Of a stretch of 64,000 nt of DNA, positions 60,794 through 64,000 are shown piece after piece; position 1 is the stretch's first letter; every line of letters starts with the position of its first letter. The notes under the pieces are model-generated. The model was not told the origin of the DNA, made no database searches, and was given only the letters and a program-made list of their open reading frames with translations. The position numbers and the translations under genes were made by a program. This stretch comes from Haloarcula mannanilytica (GTDB taxonomy: Archaea > Halobacteriota > Halobacteria > Halobacteriales > Haloarculaceae), in the NCBI RefSeq assembly GCF_005406125.1, contig NZ_BIXZ01000009.1, positions 1 through 64,000 of the forward strand, read 5' to 3'.

Positions 60794-61309
60794 TCAGCGG
60801 CGGAGATATGCGACGAGGAAGGTCGTCAGGAGACAGAGGAGAATGAGAATTGCCACGCCGAGATGGGTCGTCACGATGATCGGTTGGAGATCTTCCGTGA
60901 CGGTCAATCCTCCGAGGATAACCTGTAACGGAAGGAGGACGAGAGCGGCCGTGGCCGACCATTTGACAATCGGTGTATTCCGGTGTGTCACCCATGCTCC
61001 AACGGTCGTGCCGACGATCAGAACCCCGGCCGTCATCGCCAGTCCACGGTGAGCCCACTCAGCGAAGATTTGGAGTGCAGAGTATGGCGAGTTAGTAATG
61101 ATCTCGGGTTGAAGGAAGGGAACCCACGTCCCGTAGCAGGTCGGCCAATCGGGACAGGAAAGTCCAGCACCGATTGCACTAGTGTAGGCGCCGAGAAGCA
61201 TCACGATATACGTCACTAGTAGCGTGAACCCGGCGATATGCCTGTACTCGACCGGAATCTGTGAAATCGTGGTTCGCACGTCGTGCCAGCGGAGTCGGGC
61301 TTGAGACAT
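60794..61309 (-). CDS. ctaA: compact heme A synthase (CtaA/COX15-like)
   Basis: About 171 residues from MSQARLRW at 61309. Four membrane helices (about 26-46, 75-95, 102-122, 138-160), half the usual eight-helix length. Conserved features: GAGLSCPDWPTCYG (loop Cys pair), FAEWAHRGLA (heme-ligand His), LQVILGGLTV, and IVTTHLGVAI (second His). Half-size CtaA is known from other archaea as a compact variant. Converts heme O to heme A for aa3-type oxidase. Upstream of the Dsb genes on the same strand. Confidence 0.83.
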   Translation of the reverse strand: MSQARLRWHDVRTTISQIPVEYRHIAGFTLLVTYIVMLLGAYTSAIGAGLSCPDWPTCYGTWVPFLQPEIITNSPYSALQIFAEWAHRGLAMTAGVLIVGTTVGAWVTHRNTPIVKWSATAALVLLPLQVILGGLTVTEDLQPIIVTTHLGVAILILLCLLTTFLVAYLRR

Positions 61310-61481
61310 AATATTGGGTAGGGACGCTGACTGGCGGTGTGACGAGTTGATGTCTTGGAGACAAAGTGTTAGGCCGGATTCCCAGCGAGTGGGACACCGC
61401 CTGCTATTCATTGAGGAGCCGTCCCACGGCACTGTTAAGAAGACCCACGGTTTGTAGGGAAACCCCCTATACGCCGATAGT

Positions 61482-62441
61482 ATGATGGCTCAAGAACATA
61501 CCCAGGAACGATCAATTGAACGCGACCGTGAGGTGAAGTCTGCTAACGACAACACCTGTCCCGAGTGTCAGGGCCGTGTTACCCGGAACAGCGACAGCGG
61601 CGAGGCGACCTGCGAAAGCTGTGGGTTGGTTTTTGAAGATGATCCAATCGACCACGGCCCGGAGTGGCGTGCATTCACCTCGGACGAACGCGATGAAAAG
61701 AGTCGGGTCGGTGCGCCGACGACGCAGCTGATGCACGACAAGGGCCTGAGTACGACTATCGGCTGGCAGGACAAAGATGCCTACGGCCAAGCCGTCTCCG
61801 GTCGCAAACGTGCTCAATTACAGCGCCTTCGGACGTGGGACGAGCGGTTCCGGACGAAGGATGCCCACGAGCGGAATCTCAAGCAAGCGCTCGGGGAGAT
61901 CAGCCGGATGGCGTCCGCTCTAGGACTTCCGGAATCGGTTCGGGAAACTGCAGGCGTCCTGTATCGGCGTGCTGTCGAGCAGAACCTGCTCCCCGGTCGC
62001 TCGATCGAGGGTATGTCGACGGCGTCGTTGTACGCGGCTGCTCGACAGCATGGAATGCCACGGCCGCTGACGGAGTTCGCCGATGTCAGCCGTGTCGAGA
62101 AAATCAGGATCCAGCGAGCGTACCGATATCTGTCCCGAGAACTTGGGCTGGAGATCGAGCCGGAGGATCCCATGCAATATATCCCACAATTCGCGTCATC
62201 GCTTGACGTGAGCGACGAAGCAGAACGGCGCTCTCGAGAACTGCTTGAGGTAGCTACAGATAATGCCGTCCACAGTGGAAAGAGTCCAGCCGGATTGGCG
62301 GCTGCCGCTCTGTATGCTGCGACCCACCTCACGAACGAGCAGCTCACACAGGAGACGGTGAGTGAGGTCGCCCACGTGAGTCGAGTCACGATCCGGAATC
62401 GATACCAAGAGCTTCTCGAGGTGTACGCGCAGCATGACTGA
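61482..62441 (+). CDS. tfb: transcription initiation factor IIB (TFB)
   Basis: 319 residues. N-terminal zinc ribbon (CPECQGRV near 27, CESCGLVF near 47), B-reader/linker (ATTTQLMHDKGLSTTIGWQDK pattern near 80), then two cyclin-like core repeats (about 120-215 and 216-315) with the HTH of the second repeat (VSEVAHVSRVTIRNRYQE). Recruits RNA polymerase to TATA-TBP. Haloarchaea keep several TFBs, and an accessory copy here may direct an island-specific promoter set. Divergent from ctaA. Confidence 0.92.
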   Translation: MMAQEHTQERSIERDREVKSANDNTCPECQGRVTRNSDSGEATCESCGLVFEDDPIDHGPEWRAFTSDERDEKSRVGAPTTQLMHDKGLSTTIGWQDKDAYGQAVSGRKRAQLQRLRTWDERFRTKDAHERNLKQALGEISRMASALGLPESVRETAGVLYRRAVEQNLLPGRSIEGMSTASLYAAARQHGMPRPLTEFADVSRVEKIRIQRAYRYLSRELGLEIEPEDPMQYIPQFASSLDVSDEAERRSRELLEVATDNAVHSGKSPAGLAAAALYAATHLTNEQLTQETVSEVAHVSRVTIRNRYQELLEVYAQHD

Positions 62442-62500
62442 CCGGCCGGCCTTTGCGGGCGAAATACAGCTACGGATATGCCAATGACACGTTATCTACT

Positions 62501-62728
62501 ATGACCGAGTTCTCAATACAGACCGAGGTCGAAGTATTGGAGGTGCTCGTTGACGAGTCACCTTGCCATGTGATGGAGATCACTAATATCGTCGATGGGC
62601 ACCCGATCACTATCGACCAAGCGTGTGCTCATCTCCACAGTGAGGGCTGTATTGTTCCGCGCGGGAGGGGTCTCTACGAGATTACCGACGCCGGCGAACA
62701 ACGACTCGAAACTCAACAGGAATCATAG
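62501..62728 (+). CDS. small winged-helix protein
   Basis: 75 residues from MTEFSIQT at 62501. wHTH: EVLEVLVDESPCHVMEITNIVDG, TIDQACAHLHSEGCIV, and a wing RGRGLYEITDAG. Follows tfb after 59 bases. Local regulator candidate; no specific name. Confidence 0.7.
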   Translation: MTEFSIQTEVEVLEVLVDESPCHVMEITNIVDGHPITIDQACAHLHSEGCIVPRGRGLYEITDAGEQRLETQQES

Positions 62729-62878
62729 CGTTTCATAACTGTGTCACTATGTTCACCCTCATTGGATGGATCAGCCATCATCACTCCCCAGCCCGGATCC
62801 GTAATGAATACGGGGTGCCGATGGACCCTCTCGTCCATAATCGGACTCCATTTCCCGACGAACACGTATTCTCGAATA

Positions 62879-63256
62879 ATGGGAGATAATTCAGTGTCTT
62901 CCGAGGACCCTCCAGGGCTGCAGGATGTCCTCGATGCGCTGGATGATCCCGCGTGTCGGACTATTCTCCGGGAAACTATCGAACCAATGACTGCGAACGA
63001 GCTCCTCGACGCATGTGACATCCCCAAGTCGACGCTGTATCGAAAATTAGAACTCCTCAGTTCCGCTTCCCTCGTTCGAGAACAAGAGACGATCAACCCT
63101 GGAGGTGGACGGGTTACCTACTACGAACGGTCGTTCGAGGATGTCACGATCTCTATGGACGACTCAGGTACGTTTTCAGTGAATGTCGATCGGCCACCGC
63201 AATCTACCGACGAACGGCTTGCAGATATCTGGTCGATGATGGGGGACGAAGTATGA
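62879..63256 (+). CDS. winged-helix regulator, second HTH/DUF7521-like pair
   Basis: About 125 residues from MGDNSVSS at 62879 (upstream frame is not protein-like). HTH at about 15-75: DVLDALDDPACRTILRETIE, ANELLDACDIPKSTLYRKLELL. Then NPGGGRVTYYERSFED and an acidic C-terminus. Overlaps the next gene by 4 bases (ATGA). Related in layout to the gene at 38059. Probably regulates this operon. Confidence 0.77.
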   Translation: MGDNSVSSEDPPGLQDVLDALDDPACRTILRETIEPMTANELLDACDIPKSTLYRKLELLSSASLVREQETINPGGGRVTYYERSFEDVTISMDDSGTFSVNVDRPPQSTDERLADIWSMMGDEV

Positions 63257-63531
63257 ACGGCGTCATCACGGCGATTGCAGTCGTCAAGTTCGTAATCCTG
63301 CTTCTCGGTGGCGGGATCACCTACATTGCATTTAAGGCCTATCGGCGTACGGGTGCGGACTCGCTACGTGTCCTTGGTGTCGGGTTCGGTATCATCACAC
63401 TCGGGGCAATCCTGACTGGCGTGGCCAACCAGTTCTTTTCTGTCGGATTGGCACTCGGCGTGCTCATCAACAGCCTGTTCGTCGCGCTTGGTCTCGCGGT
63501 CATCATGTACTCGCTGTATATCCAGAAATGA
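63253..63531 (+). CDS. small membrane protein, DUF7521-like
   Basis: 92 residues with three membrane helices (about 5-27, 38-60, 66-88). Similar to the gene at 38413 (KLFTTALALVIAYQAYR versus VVKFVILLLGGGITYIAFKAYRR). Overlaps the regulator by 4 bases and the next gene by 4 bases. Confidence 0.72.
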   Translation: MNGVITAIAVVKFVILLLGGGITYIAFKAYRRTGADSLRVLGVGFGIITLGAILTGVANQFFSVGLALGVLINSLFVALGLAVIMYSLYIQK

Positions 63532-64000
63532 ACGCCATTCCGAATGGTGCCGTTCCTGATCTCCGTCGGGGTAGCTACCTAATCCTTTTCGGCGTGGTTC
63601 TGTTCGTTCTCACGCTTGTTAGCAGTGCAATGCTCGCCCCTGCGATTGGGACGGCTTCGGAGACAGACCAGACGTCCCGGACCTTGGTCGGGTCTCAGGG
63701 GGGTGGCCCAGGCTGGCACGAATACGGTAGCGTCTACCTCCTCAACGGTACGAACACTACCTGGCGCGAATCGAGTGCTGATAGCTATTTCGACGTCACA
63801 CAAACGGAGAACGGAACAGTGTTAGCCGGGTTCATGGACAGCGGGTACGCTTCGTGCGGACCGTACGAGTCTCCCTGTACCCGAACGGGATTCCGAGTCA
63901 TTGACCCCGGACAAGACACTCGGGTGCTTTCGGAGTACAGCTTCCCGGTGCGAACGAACAAGAACAGCGAAGTCCACGATGTCGAACGACTCGAATCGGG
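63528..64000 (+). CDS. arylsulfotransferase-like secreted protein, partial at window end
   Basis: The first 157 codons are in the window; the gene runs off the right edge. ATG at 63528 overlaps the preceding stop. N-terminal membrane/signal helix (LILFGVVLFVLTLVSSAML), then GGGPGWHEYGSVYLLNGT, SADSYFDVTQTENGTVLAGFM and CGPYESPCTRTGFRVIDPG, patterns of the beta-propeller arylsulfotransferase (ASST) family. Third gene of the HTH/DUF7521-like operon. No downstream catalytic part is visible. Confidence 0.68.
   Translation, partial: MNAIPNGAVPDLRRGSYLILFGVVLFVLTLVSSAMLAPAIGTASETDQTSRTLVGSQGGGPGWHEYGSVYLLNGTNTTWRESSADSYFDVTQTENGTVLAGFMDSGYASCGPYESPCTRTGFRVIDPGQDTRVLSEYSFPVRTNKNSEVHDVERLES

Noticed and set aside
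1-64000. CRISPR arrays
   Set aside because: The only regular repeats found are 9-bp units around parA; no 28-37 base repeats with unique spacers and no cas genes were seen.

Overview
The window is haloarchaeal DNA (class Halobacteria). The proteins are strongly acidic. Haloarchaeal hallmarks include halocyanins, Lrp/AsnC regulators with a TRASH tail, a TFB (archaeal TFIIB), a TRAM-domain protein, short TATA-box promoters and twin-arginine signal sequences. A ParA partition locus, a tyrosine recombinase, a toxin-antitoxin-like pair and two transposase genes in a window otherwise filled with metal-handling genes point to a megaplasmid or integrated accessory island. Base composition looks mosaic by eye: 24.4-25.4 kb and 26.8-28.0 kb are visibly more AT-rich than the P-type ATPase regions.

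Layout. 0-4.5 kb: an IS1595-type transposase beside a truncated gene, small hypothetical proteins, a TRAM protein, and an AbiE-like regulator/nucleotidyltransferase pair with an inverted-repeat operator. 4.5-7.9 kb: ParA plus a small acidic partner, flanked by arrays of short repeats phased at 9 bp (candidate centromere), then a tyrosine recombinase. 7.9-11.5 kb: a Zn/Cd-type module (FmdE-like protein, P1B ATPase with a CPG motif, HMA chaperone) divergent from an ArsR-type regulator. 11.5-18.4 kb: an amidohydrolase, a YHS-domain permease, a membrane-anchored winged-helix protein with a Met-rich outer loop, small Met-rich and SHOCT proteins, DUF302, a thioredoxin and a halocyanin-SHOCT fusion. 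18.6-23.9 kb: an ABC exporter, a TRASH-Lrp regulator, a 46-residue YHS protein, a methyltransferase, a Cys-containing protein and DUF411.

24.4-39.2 kb: UspA and DoxX-type genes, then a copper module on the minus strand (Lrp-TRASH, CopA, DUF7123-like, DUF63, geranylgeranyl-reductase-like). Divergent from it are a copper chaperone and a complete aconitase. CBS, UspA, SHOCT and DoxX genes and an HTH/small-membrane-protein pair follow. 39.3-50.2 kb: a second copper chaperone with a CopB-type (CPH) ATPase, a NicO-type nickel/cobalt exporter divergent from NikR, a CDF exporter, a fourth P1B ATPase with a CPW motif and N-terminal TRASH and HMA domains, unknown membrane proteins and a CaCA exchanger. 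50.4-64 kb: halocyanin, a dead IS6-family transposase, a ZIP transporter, a tRNA-Glu-like gene, cytochrome bd oxidase, another halocyanin, DsbA/DsbB-like proteins, a compact heme A synthase, TFB, and an HTH/DUF7521-like/arylsulfotransferase-like operon cut by the window end.

How it fits together. The window reads as a metal-homeostasis and stress island. It holds four P1B ATPases with four different membrane motifs (CPG, CPC, CPH, CPW), two Cu chaperones, CDF, ZIP, NicO and CaCA carriers, and outer copper-binding proteins (halocyanins, Met-rich proteins, DUF411). It also holds replacements for copper-sensitive functions (aconitase, thiol oxidation, an alternative terminal oxidase). A short dyad resembling TTTGGATTCCAAA recurs upstream of at least seven of these transcription units and is a candidate operator for the two TRASH-Lrp regulators. 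All functions are read from sequence motifs; no searches were run.
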